This document shows positions 1 to 5,265 of a DNA stretch of 5,340 bases, piece after piece. Made by a program: the position numbers and the translations under genes. The notes below the pieces were generated by a model. It was not told the DNA's origin. It worked only from the letters and a program-made list of their open reading frames with translations, and did not search any database. The stretch is from CBDULX01 sp965368175 (GTDB lineage: Bacteria > Pseudomonadota > Gammaproteobacteria > SZUA-229): NCBI GenBank assembly GCA_965368175.1, contig CBDULX010000206.1, positions 1-5,340 on the forward strand, read 5' to 3'. The first letter of the stretch is position 1. Every line of letters begins with the position of its first letter.

Positions 1-136
1 CTAATTATAAAAACGGGTTGGGGGAACCATAAATAAGCTTGATTTGTTTGCATCCGTCGCTTGCGTCATTATCTCTCAAATTTTATGGGGACAACCCATT
101 ATTCTAATAAGACCTAAGTGAACATAAGGAGTCGAA
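1..136 (+). promoter_or_regulatory. Upstream/leader region of pfp, promoter only weakly defined
   Basis: No gene is visible here. A possible -10 is TCTAAT at 103-108 (5 of 6 to TATAAT), which would give a leader of roughly 20-25 nt, but no convincing -35 lies 16-18 bp upstream. An alternative pair is TTGTTT at 44-49 and CATTAT at 67-72 with a 17-bp spacer; both boxes are weak. A small hairpin, ATGGG 85-89 with CCCAT 95-99, sits just before the first -10 candidate. The Shine-Dalgarno AAGGAG at 126-131 is strong and lies 5 nt before the pfp ATG. A promoter is expected here because the window starts with non-coding sequence, but its exact position is inference. Confidence 0.35.
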
Positions 137-1393
137 ATGAGCGCAAAAAATGCATTCTATGCACAATCCGGTGGTGTTACCGCCGTGATTAATGCTTCAG
201 CCTGTGGTGTAATCGAAACAGCCCGCCAGCACCCCGATAAAATCGCTAATGTATACGCTGGCCGTAATGGCATCATCGGTGCACTCACTGAAGACCTGAT
301 CGACACCAGTAAAGAATCCGCTGAAGACATAGCTGCGCTCAAACACACGCCATCAGGCGCTTTCGGCTCCTGTCGCTTTAAACTTAAAAGCCTGGAAGAA
401 AATAAAGCCGAATACGAACGCCTGATCGAAGTATTCAAGGCCCATAACATCGGCTACTTCTTCTACAATGGTGGCGGTGACTCAGCCGACACCTGCTACA
501 AGGTTTCCCAGCTGTCTGAGAAAATGGGCTTCCCGGTTCAGGCCATACATGTACCCAAAACCGTCGATAACGACCTGCCGATCACAGACAACTGCCCGGG
601 CTTTGGCTCAGTGGCCAAATACATTGCCGTGTCAGCACTGGAAGCCTCTTACGATGTACGCTCCATGGCAAAAACCTCTACCAAGATTTTCGTACTGGAA
701 GTTATGGGTCGTCATGCCGGCTGGATTGCCGCAGCCGGCGGTCTGATCGAAGACGAAGGCATTCCGGTGCTGGTTCTCTTCCCTGAAGTAGAATTCGACA
801 AAGATAAATTCATGACTCAGGTAAAAGCCAAGGCTGAAGAACACGGTTTCTGTACCATTGTTGTTTCTGAAGGTACGCACTGGCCCGACGGAAAATTCCT
901 GGCCGAACAGGGCACCCGCGACTCATTCGGTCACGCTCAACTGGGAGGTGCAGCACCGGTTGTAGCCAACATGATCAAAGAAGAACTGGGTTATAAATTC
1001 CACTGGGCAGTTGCTGATTACCTGCAGCGTGCCGCACGCCACCTGGCATCTCAATCGGATGTTGAGCAGGCTTATGCACTGGGTGAAAAAGCCGTAGAAT
1101 TTGCCCTGCAAGGCCATAACTCCATCATGCCCACAGTGGTTCGCAAATCTAACAACCCCTACAAATGGGAAATTGGTCAGGCACCTCTTTCTGAAGTGGC
1201 CAATGTTGAAAAAATGATGCCTATGGAATTCATCACCGATGATGGTTTCGGTATAACCCAGGGCTGTAAAGATTACCTTTACCCGCTGATTCAGGGTGAG
1301 GCCTACCCTCCCTATAAATCCAACGGCATGCCAGACTATGTCACACTGAAATTACAATCAGTAGCCAAAAAACTCGATACTTTCGAAGTTTAA
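137..1393 (+). CDS. pfp: Pyrophosphate-dependent 6-phosphofructokinase
   Basis: This cytoplasmic glycolytic enzyme of 418 residues interconverts fructose-6-phosphate plus PPi with fructose-1,6-bisphosphate plus Pi. The reaction is reversible, so it can serve glycolysis, gluconeogenesis or a modified Calvin/RuMP cycle. The N-terminal phosphoryl-donor loop begins YAQSGGVTAVINA near residue 8. NGGGDS at 111-116 places Asp115 where ATP-dependent PfkA has Gly104. PKTVDND at 140-146 has Lys141 in place of the Gly of the ATP enzyme's PGTIDND, with Asp144 as the expected catalytic base. MGRHAGW at 190-196 and FPE at 215-217 form the sugar-phosphate site. The Asp/Lys pair is the accepted mark of PPi rather than ATP use. 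The overall sequence resembles the Xanthomonas-type enzyme, as recalled and not searched. The start is fixed by AAGGAG 5 nt upstream. The gene has its own terminator and appears monocistronic. Donor specificity is inferred from residues, not measured. Confidence 0.95.
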   Translation: MSAKNAFYAQSGGVTAVINASACGVIETARQHPDKIANVYAGRNGIIGALTEDLIDTSKESAEDIAALKHTPSGAFGSCRFKLKSLEENKAEYERLIEVFKAHNIGYFFYNGGGDSADTCYKVSQLSEKMGFPVQAIHVPKTVDNDLPITDNCPGFGSVAKYIAVSALEASYDVRSMAKTSTKIFVLEVMGRHAGWIAAAGGLIEDEGIPVLVLFPEVEFDKDKFMTQVKAKAEEHGFCTIVVSEGTHWPDGKFLAEQGTRDSFGHAQLGGAAPVVANMIKEELGYKFHWAVADYLQRAARHLASQSDVEQAYALGEKAVEFALQGHNSIMPTVVRKSNNPYKWEIGQAPLSEVANVEKMMPMEFITDDGFGITQGCKDYLYPLIQGEAYPPYKSNGMPDYVTLKLQSVAKKLDTFEV

Positions 1394-1395
1394 AT

Positions 1396-1428
1396 AAAAA
1401 GGGGAAGCATTTTGCTTCTCCTTTTTTT
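1396..1428 (+). terminator. Rho-independent terminator of pfp
   Basis: GGGGAAGC at 1401-1408 pairs with GCTTCTCC at 1414-1421 (8 bp including one G-T wobble) around the loop ATTTT. Seven T follow at 1422-1428, and an A-tract at 1396-1400 can extend the stem. It begins 3 nt after the pfp stop codon. Confidence 0.92.
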
Positions 1429-1443
1429 ATTCAACATATTTGC

Positions 1444-1511
1444 CACAGAGGCACAGAGATCGCAGAGAATGATAAATGTATCTAAACAAAATAATCTCTA
1501 TGTACTCTGTG
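1444..1511. repeat. Imperfect inverted repeat of CACAGAG type
   Basis: The left arm at 1444-1460 (CACAGAGGCACAGAGAT) is mirrored by ATCTCTATGTACTCTGTG at 1494-1511, with one indel and a few mismatches, around an AT-rich loop of about 33 bp. The left arm is itself a tandem of CACAGAG/GCACAGAG/CGCAGAG units. Dispersed palindromes of this CCACAGAG...CTCTGTG kind are common in intergenic DNA of several bacterial groups; that comparison is from memory. It lies just after the pfp terminator and shows no coding potential. Confidence 0.6.
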
Positions 1512-1535
1512 TGACGTATATGAATTAAGTAATGT

Positions 1536-1563
1536 CGTGGGCGCATGGATGCACAGGAGCGGC
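1536..1563. repeat. Short GCATGGATGC palindrome, possible repeat fragment
   Basis: GCAT-GG-ATGC (1542-1551) is a small perfect palindrome, followed by CAGGAGCGGC. It echoes the layout at the window end, where the palindrome GCCCAT-GA-ATGGGC (5266-5279) is followed by GGCAGG. This may be a degraded member of the same intergenic repeat family. The match is short and could be chance. Confidence 0.28.
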
Positions 1564-1579
1564 TAAACTGAATTCATTA

Positions 1580-1746
1580 TCCGCAAATGAACGCGAATAA
1601 ACGCAAATATGGTTATGTATACTAACGGCACATGGAAAACTGCTTTTACATACCCAACACTCCCATATAAAACTCGGGAACAGGTAAAAAAATATAATGC
1701 AAAATACATTTTTATACATTAGCGTTTATTCGCGTTCATTTGCGGA
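1580..1746. repeat. 167-bp element with perfect 25-bp inverted terminal arms (MITE-like or palindromic repeat)
   Basis: The arm at 1580-1604 is the exact reverse complement of 1722-1746 (25 of 25). Beyond one mismatch, 3 more inner bases pair (1606-1608 with 1718-1720). Each arm is built from a decamer CGCRAATRAA: CGCAAATGAA at 1582-1591, CGCGAATAAA at 1592-1601, then a partial copy from 1602. The 117-bp interior has no credible gene but does contain promoter-like boxes facing the downstream ORF. The right arm ends 11 bp before the ATG of the small gene at 1758. No clear target-site duplication is visible at the ends, so transposition is inference only. Arms of this AACGCGAATAAACGC flavour occur as dispersed repeats in varied bacteria. 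Confidence 0.8.
1645..1698 (+). promoter_or_regulatory. Candidate promoter(s) inside the inverted-repeat element, facing the small gene and adk
   Basis: TTTACA at 1645-1650 (5 of 6 to TTGACA) and TATAAA at 1666-1671 (5 of 6) are separated by 15 bp, which is slightly short. A perfect TATAAT lies at 1693-1698 but lacks a recognisable -35. The pfp terminator lies upstream, so the small gene and adk need a promoter in 1429-1757 or just before adk, and these are the best candidates I see. The region is AT-rich, so chance matches are likely. Confidence 0.33.
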
Positions 1747-1757
1747 CTATTAGGATT

Positions 1758-1961
1758 ATGACATTTGATAAAGCACGAGAAATGATCGAAACCCACGCCA
1801 TGATGGCCAGCGGCTACAACCGCAATGCCGCCAAAATGGTCCTGGGGGAACTTAACCGGGATGAAGGTCAGCAGGCAGTTGACCGTCTTATCCGTGAATT
1901 CCATCTGGATGATCTCTGGGGTTTCCAGCCCGGCACTCATTTCGAGAGCGTATACAAATAA
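1758..1961 (+). CDS. Small uncharacterised protein, 67 residues
   Basis: I do not recognise a named family. The product is soluble and charged, with no signal peptide, membrane segment or cysteine. It looks mostly helical: an opening helix (MTFDKAREMIETHAMM), a SGYNRNAAKMVLGEL segment around residues 18-32, a second helix (EGQQAVDRLIREFHL), then a short tail with WGF and PGTHF. It could be a small conserved gammaproteobacterial protein. The ATG at 1758 is preferred because it starts the helix cleanly, but its only purine stretch is AGGA at 1752-1755, just 2 nt before the ATG, which is tighter than usual. Met9 (1782) is an alternative, and a TTG at 1740 would lie inside the repeat arm. It lies 91 bp before adk on the same strand with no clear terminator between, so co-transcription is plausible. 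Confidence 0.72.
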   Translation: MTFDKAREMIETHAMMASGYNRNAAKMVLGELNRDEGQQAVDRLIREFHLDDLWGFQPGTHFESVYK

Positions 1962-1963
1962 CC

Positions 1964-2028
1964 GCAGGAGAGGACTTCAGTTCTCAGAGCAAAGTAACTG
2001 GCTTTTGCGAACTAAAGCTCGCTCCTGC
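1964..2028. repeat. REP doublet (REPIN/BIME-like), two inverted REP-type hairpins
   Basis: The + strand copy has head GCAGGA at 1964-1969, then hairpin GAGGACT-TC-AGTTCTC at 1970-1985. The inverted copy has hairpin GCGAACT-AA-AGCTCGC at 2007-2022, then TCCTGC at 2023-2028. Each hairpin has a full 7-bp stem with one G-T wobble and a 2-nt loop, although the two stems differ in sequence, so pairing is kept by compensatory changes. The head is identical. The spacer at 1986-2006 can itself pair (GCAAAG with CTTTTGC). The layout resembles the GTAGGAGCGAGC-type REPs of Pseudomonas, which are usually mobilised by a RAYT (TnpA-REP) transposase encoded elsewhere. It fills the gap before adk and ends 13 nt before the adk ribosome-binding site, so it may affect the stability or translation of the transcript. 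Confidence 0.8.
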
Positions 2029-2052
2029 ATTTTGTTAAGACGGGAGAGTAAT

Positions 2053-2706
2053 ATGCGATTGATACTATTAGGTGGCCCAGGAGCCGGTAAAGGCACTCAG
2101 GCGAATTACATTAAAGACAAGTACAAGATCCCACAGATATCCACTGGCGATATGTTGCGTGCAGCGGTAAAGGCCGGCACACCTCTGGGTGTAGAGGCAA
2201 AAAAGGTGATGGATGCTGGCGGCCTGGTCTCCGATGACATCATTCTGGGTCTGATTGAAGAACGTATCAAAGAAGACGACTGCAAAAATGGCTTCCTGTT
2301 TGATGGTTTCCCCCGCACCATCCCTCAGGCCGAAGCATTAAAAGCCAAAGTGGAAGTAGACGGAGTAGTCGAAATTGATGTGGATGATGCTGAGATCATT
2401 AAACGCATGAGTGGACGCCGTGTGCATCCAGCCTCAGGTCGTACTTACCATATTAAGTTCAATCCACCTAAAGTTGAAGGCAAGGACGATGAGACGGGTG
2501 AAGACCTGATCCAGCGAGATGATGACCAGGAAGATACGGTCAAAAAACGCCTGGATGTTTACCACGAACAAACCGAACCCCTGATTGAATATTATTCTAA
2601 ATGGGCCAGCTCTGGTGAAGCCAATTCACCTAAATACGTTAAAGTAAACGGCATTGGTAAAGTTGAAGAAATACGTGAGCAGATTTTTAGCGGAATTGAC
2701 AACTAA
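2053..2706 (+). CDS. adk: Adenylate kinase
   Basis: This cytoplasmic enzyme of 217 residues catalyses ATP + AMP to 2 ADP and keeps the adenylate pool in balance. The P-loop GGPGAGKGTQ is at residues 7-16. STGDMLR at 30-36 belongs to the AMP-binding domain, and DGFPRT at 84-89 carries the conserved Arg88. A long-form LID spans about 121-167, starting GRRVHPASGRTYH with Arg123. It has no cysteines, so it is the non-zinc type usual in Gram-negative bacteria. IQRDDD and KKRL supply the later conserved arginines (155, 166). Length matches the 214-218 residues of proteobacterial Adk. An open frame continues 76 codons upstream to 1825, but that part overlaps the small gene and the REP doublet. The true start is ATG 2053, where MRLILLGGPGAGKG begins and GGGAGAG (2042-2048) is well spaced. 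A terminator follows at 2714. Confidence 0.98.
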   Translation: MRLILLGGPGAGKGTQANYIKDKYKIPQISTGDMLRAAVKAGTPLGVEAKKVMDAGGLVSDDIILGLIEERIKEDDCKNGFLFDGFPRTIPQAEALKAKVEVDGVVEIDVDDAEIIKRMSGRRVHPASGRTYHIKFNPPKVEGKDDETGEDLIQRDDDQEDTVKKRLDVYHEQTEPLIEYYSKWASSGEANSPKYVKVNGIGKVEEIREQIFSGIDN

Positions 2707-2713
2707 AAATCAG

Positions 2714-2746
2714 ATAATAAAGGGTGATTTAATCACCCTTTATTAT
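2714..2746. terminator. Long palindromic terminator after adk, possibly bidirectional
   Basis: Bases 2716-2729 (AATAAAGGGTGATT) are the exact reverse complement of 2731-2744, and two further A-T pairs extend the arms to 2714-2746. The GC core is GGGTGA/TCACCC, flanked by AAA on the left and TTTATTATT on the right. The T-tract is interrupted by A, so it is weaker than a pure U-run. Symmetry would let it act on either strand. It starts 8 nt after the adk stop. Confidence 0.82.
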
Positions 2747-2794
2747 TGATAACAGTTCACTAAATCGTGAAGCGCTTAAATAAATAGAAGCTTA

Positions 2795-2822
2795 TCGACA
2801 TATAAATATCCGGTGCTATACT
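2795..2822 (+). promoter_or_regulatory. Candidate sigma70 promoter with extended -10 (P1 of hppA)
   Basis: TCGACA at 2795-2800 (5 of 6 to TTGACA) and TATACT at 2817-2822 (5 of 6 to TATAAT) are 16 bp apart. The TGC immediately before the -10 gives an extended -10 motif. The predicted start is near 2829, leaving a leader of about 370 nt before hppA. A perfect FNR box lies about 18-31 nt downstream of that start, where a bound regulator would be expected to block rather than activate this promoter. Promoter strength and use are inference. Confidence 0.55.
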
Positions 2823-2846
2823 CATTTTCTGACCTGACAACAACAT

Positions 2847-2860
2847 TTGATATATATCAA
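2847..2860. promoter_or_regulatory. Perfect FNR/Anr-type operator (box 1)
   Basis: TTGATATATATCAA matches the consensus TTGAT-N4-ATCAA at all ten specified positions, and the palindrome extends one base each side (2846-2861). FNR/Anr are oxygen-sensing CRP-family regulators; Dnr-type regulators share the site. The box is centred at 2853.5. A weak -10 (TTAATA 2885-2890) would put a start near 2896, which fits class II activation at -41.5. The same box lies inside the transcript of P1 and could repress it. Which role applies cannot be read from sequence. Confidence 0.72.
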
Positions 2861-2981
2861 AATTTATATGCAAAAGTTATAAGATTAATATACGGGATCA
2901 TAGCCCTGCTTTATTGATAAAAAATTTAACGGGACGCATTAATATTTTCACATGATGATTTCCTTATATAGATTAATTCTA

Positions 2982-3030
2982 TTGATATACGTCAAACCGG
3001 GTTATGAACACATACACGTATAGTCAGCCG
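2982..3030 (+). promoter_or_regulatory. Candidate FNR-dependent class II promoter (box 2 plus -10) of hppA
   Basis: TTGATATACGTCAA at 2982-2995 matches 9 of 10 positions of TTGAT-N4-ATCAA. Its centre, 2988.5, lies about 42 bp before a start predicted near 3030 from the -10 element TATAGT at 3019-3024 (5 of 6). This is the standard spacing at which FNR replaces the -35 contact. There is no good -35 hexamer in its place, which also fits an activator-dependent promoter. The resulting leader is about 170 nt. The arrangement suggests that hppA is raised under low oxygen. Confidence 0.68.
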
Positions 3031-3151
3031 TACTGATAGTGTATTTTAAAAGCGGAACATAAATACAACTATCTGGATTTGTTTATTTTTAGCCTGGCTG
3101 AACATAAACAGAGCCAATTAAACAAAGTATTCGGGATCTGATTTTAATAAC

Positions 3152-3179
3152 CAGGTTCTTACTGTGAACCTGCTTCACA
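3152..3179 (+). other. Two overlapping, mutually exclusive leader hairpins before hppA
   Basis: Stem A pairs CAGGTTC (3152-3158) with GAACCTG (3166-3172). Stem B pairs TGTGAA (3163-3168) with TTCACA (3174-3179). They share bases 3166-3168, so they cannot form together. No T-run follows, so neither is a terminator. They end 10 nt before the G-run that serves as ribosome-binding site (3190-3194). They may modulate translation or mRNA stability, or they may be chance. Stem B also looks like a CRP half-site pair, but the spacer is 7 nt instead of 6. Confidence 0.35.
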
Positions 3180-3201
3180 CAATAAAAACGGGGGTTAGAA
3201 T

Positions 3202-5211
3202 ATGTCCACTGGACTCATTATCGCCTTAGTCTGTGCTCTAGCAGGCATAGCTTACGGCGTCATTTCCATCTTCAGCATTTTAGCAAAGCCTATGGGCAAT
3301 GAAGAAATGCAACGCATCGCTGGTGCTATTCAGGAAGGCGCTATCGCCTACCTGACTCGTCAGTACACCACCATTGGCATTGTCGGTGTGGTGCTATTTA
3401 TAGCTTTGGGTCTGTCCTTAGGCTGGCCGACTGCTATCGGTTTTGCCATAGGTGCAATCCTTTCAGGTGCTGCTGGTTATATAGGTATGCACGTTTCTGT
3501 CCGTTCTAACTCTCGAACTGCTGAAGCTGCTAAACAGGGTATTAACCCTGCCCTGCAGGTTGCATTTAAAGGCGGCGCGATTACTGGAATGCTGGTTGTG
3601 GGCCTTGGCTTACTGGGTGTTGCCGGTTATTACAGTGTATTAAATGGCATAGGTATTCCCCAGGATCAGGCCCTGCACGCGATGGTAGGCCTGGCATTCG
3701 GTGGTTCGCTGATTTCTATTTTTGCACGATTAGGTGGTGGTATTTTCACCAAGGGTGCAGACGTTGGTGCTGATATCGTAGGTAAGGTTGAAGCGGGTAT
3801 TCCCGAAGATGACCCACGTAATCCTGCGGTTATCGCCGACAATGTCGGTGATAACGTGGGTGACTGCGCCGGTATGGCTGCTGACCTGTTTGAAACCTAT
3901 GCGGTAACCATCATTGCAACCATGCTTCTGGGTGGACTGCTGCTGAAAGATGCCGGTGACCTGGCAGTGACCTATCCTCTGGTGCTCGGTGGCGTTTCTA
4001 TCATCGGTTCTATTATTGGTACCTTCTTCGTAAAAGCCAATGAGGGCGGCAAGATTATGAATGCCCTCTACAGGGGTACTCTGGTTGCTGCGATTTTCTC
4101 TGCGGTTGCGTTCTATTTCGTTACCGATTATATGATGGGCAATGTCGCAGGTTACTCTACCGGCGGACTGTATGGCTCAGCGTTAATCGGTCTGGCACTC
4201 ACCGTGGCCATGATTGTTATCACCGAGTATTACACCGCGACTGAATATGGTCCTGTGAAGCGTATTGCAGAAGCATCCACCACGGGTGACGGCACCAATG
4301 TTATTGCCGGTCTGGGTGTTTCCATGAAGTCAACAGCCCTGCCTGTTTTATCGGTATGCGCTTCCATCTGGGGCGCTTATGAGCTGGCTGGCCTGTATGG
4401 TATTGCTATTGCAGCCACTTCCATGCTGTCTATGACAGGCATTATCGTGGCTCTCGATGCTTACGGTCCTATCACTGATAATGCCGGCGGTATTGCTGAA
4501 ATGGCCGAACTGCCTGAAGACATCCGTACTACAACCGATGCTCTGGATGCCGTAGGTAATACCACCAAAGCAGTCACCAAAGGTTATGCGATTGGCTCTG
4601 CAGGCCTGGCAACATTAGTGCTGTTTGCTGACTATACCAACACACTGGGTGGCAACGTCGTATTCAAGCTATCCAATCCGGATGTCATCATTGGTCTATT
4701 CATCGGCGGCCTGATTCCCTACCTGTTTGGTGCCATGGCGATGGAAGCGGTAGGTCGTGCTGCCGGTGGTATCGTTAACGAAGTACGTCGTCAGTTTAAA
4801 GAAATGCCCGGCATTATGGATCGTACCCAGAAGCCTGACTATTCACGTGCCGTTGACATGCTGACCAAAGCCGCAATCAAGGAAATGATGATTCCTTCAT
4901 TGCTTCCAGTAGCTGTGCCAATAATTGTTGGTCTGACTCTGGGCGCTGAAGCTCTGGGTGGTGTGCTGATTGGTACTATCGTAACCGGTCTGTTCGTAGC
5001 CATTTCCATGACCACCGGTGGTGGTGCCTGGGATAACGCCAAGAAATACATCGAGGATGGTAACTTCGGTGGAAAAGGTTCTGACGCTCACAAAGCAGCC
5101 GTAACCGGTGACACAGTAGGCGACCCCTACAAAGACACCGCTGGCCCAGCAATCAACCCACTGATCAAAATTATCAATATTGTGGCATTGTTGATCATCC
5201 CACTACTGTAA
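3202..5211 (+). CDS. hppA: K+-independent H+-translocating inorganic pyrophosphatase (membrane PPase)
   Basis: This 669-residue integral membrane enzyme hydrolyses PPi to 2 Pi and pumps protons across the membrane. Members of this family have about 16 membrane helices, and the hydrophobic blocks here fit; the first spans about residues 5-27. Substrate-site motifs are all present: DVGADIVGKVE at 187-197, then EDDPRNPAVIADNVGDNVGD at 202-221, DAYGPITDN at 419-427, GGAWDNAKK at 607-615 and GDTVGDPYKDTAGPAINP at 636-653. GNTTKAVTKG carries Lys456 and Thr459, the signature of the K+-independent class (the K+-dependent class has Ala and Gly). This argues for H+ rather than Na+ pumping. Glu231 in DLFETYA fits the gate glutamate of bacterial H+-pumps. 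The length is typical of the compact bacterial form. ATG 3202 follows a G-run (3190-3194) rather than a classic AGGAGG. Tandem stops TAA-TAG close the gene. Two upstream FNR boxes suggest oxygen control. Confidence 0.97.
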   Translation: MSTGLIIALVCALAGIAYGVISIFSILAKPMGNEEMQRIAGAIQEGAIAYLTRQYTTIGIVGVVLFIALGLSLGWPTAIGFAIGAILSGAAGYIGMHVSVRSNSRTAEAAKQGINPALQVAFKGGAITGMLVVGLGLLGVAGYYSVLNGIGIPQDQALHAMVGLAFGGSLISIFARLGGGIFTKGADVGADIVGKVEAGIPEDDPRNPAVIADNVGDNVGDCAGMAADLFETYAVTIIATMLLGGLLLKDAGDLAVTYPLVLGGVSIIGSIIGTFFVKANEGGKIMNALYRGTLVAAIFSAVAFYFVTDYMMGNVAGYSTGGLYGSALIGLALTVAMIVITEYYTATEYGPVKRIAEASTTGDGTNVIAGLGVSMKSTALPVLSVCASIWGAYELAGLYGIAIAATSMLSMTGIIVALDAYGPITDNAGGIAEMAELPEDIRTTTDALDAVGNTTKAVTKGYAIGSAGLATLVLFADYTNTLGGNVVFKLSNPDVIIGLFIGGLIPYLFGAMAMEAVGRAAGGIVNEVRRQFKEMPGIMDRTQKPDYSRAVDMLTKAAIKEMMIPSLLPVAVPIIVGLTLGAEALGGVLIGTIVTGLFVAISMTTGGGAWDNAKKYIEDGNFGGKGSDAHKAAVTGDTVGDPYKDTAGPAINPLIKIINIVALLIIPLL

Positions 5212-5236
5212 TAGAAACATTGCAGTGATAAAAACT

Positions 5237-5263
5237 AAGGCGTGCCAATGGCACGCCTTTTTT
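5237..5263 (+). terminator. Rho-independent terminator of hppA
   Basis: GGCGTGCC at 5239-5246 pairs perfectly with GGCACGCC at 5250-5257 around the loop AAT, followed by six T (5258-5263). AA at 5237-5238 extends the stem. It lies 25 nt past the hppA stop codon. Confidence 0.95.
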
Positions 5264-5265
5264 AT

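Noticed and set aside
7..24. Shared ATAAAAACGGG word at 7 and at 3182
   Set aside because: Only 11 bases match, in AT-rich surroundings and with different positions relative to the genes; chance is sufficient.
39..52. Possible FNR box upstream of pfp (TTGAT half-site)
   Set aside because: Only the left half matches; the right half, TTGCA, agrees at 2 of 5 positions. The half-sites at 2746 and 2914 were dismissed for the same reason.
1627..1643. Sigma54-like GG...GC promoter inside the inverted-repeat element
   Set aside because: The spacing between GG and GC is 13 nt instead of 10, and the flanking bases do not fit the -24/-12 consensus.
1525..1719. 64-residue minus-strand open frame in the repeat-rich gap
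   Set aside because: It spans the interior and one arm of the inverted-repeat element, has no ribosome-binding site or family resemblance, and has a composition typical of chance AT-rich frames.
1440..1757. CRISPR-like array from the repeated CACAGAG and CGCRAATRAA units
   Set aside because: The units are 7-10 bp, contiguous and arranged as inverted arms, with no spacers of constant length.
1825..2052. 76-codon upstream extension of the adk frame
   Set aside because: It overlaps the small gene in another frame and runs through the REP doublet. The Adk fold starts at the ATG at 2053, which has a well-spaced GGGAGAG before it.
2952..3023. 23-codon frame starting MMISLYRLILL within the hppA leader
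   Set aside because: It has no Shine-Dalgarno, and it overlaps the second FNR box and the -10 element, so it is not part of a transcript starting at 3030.
3163..3179. CRP-like site TGTGA-N7-TCACA
   Set aside because: The half-sites match, but the spacer is 7 nt instead of the required 6, and the position (about 22 nt before the ATG) is unsuitable for activation. A hairpin explains it equally well.
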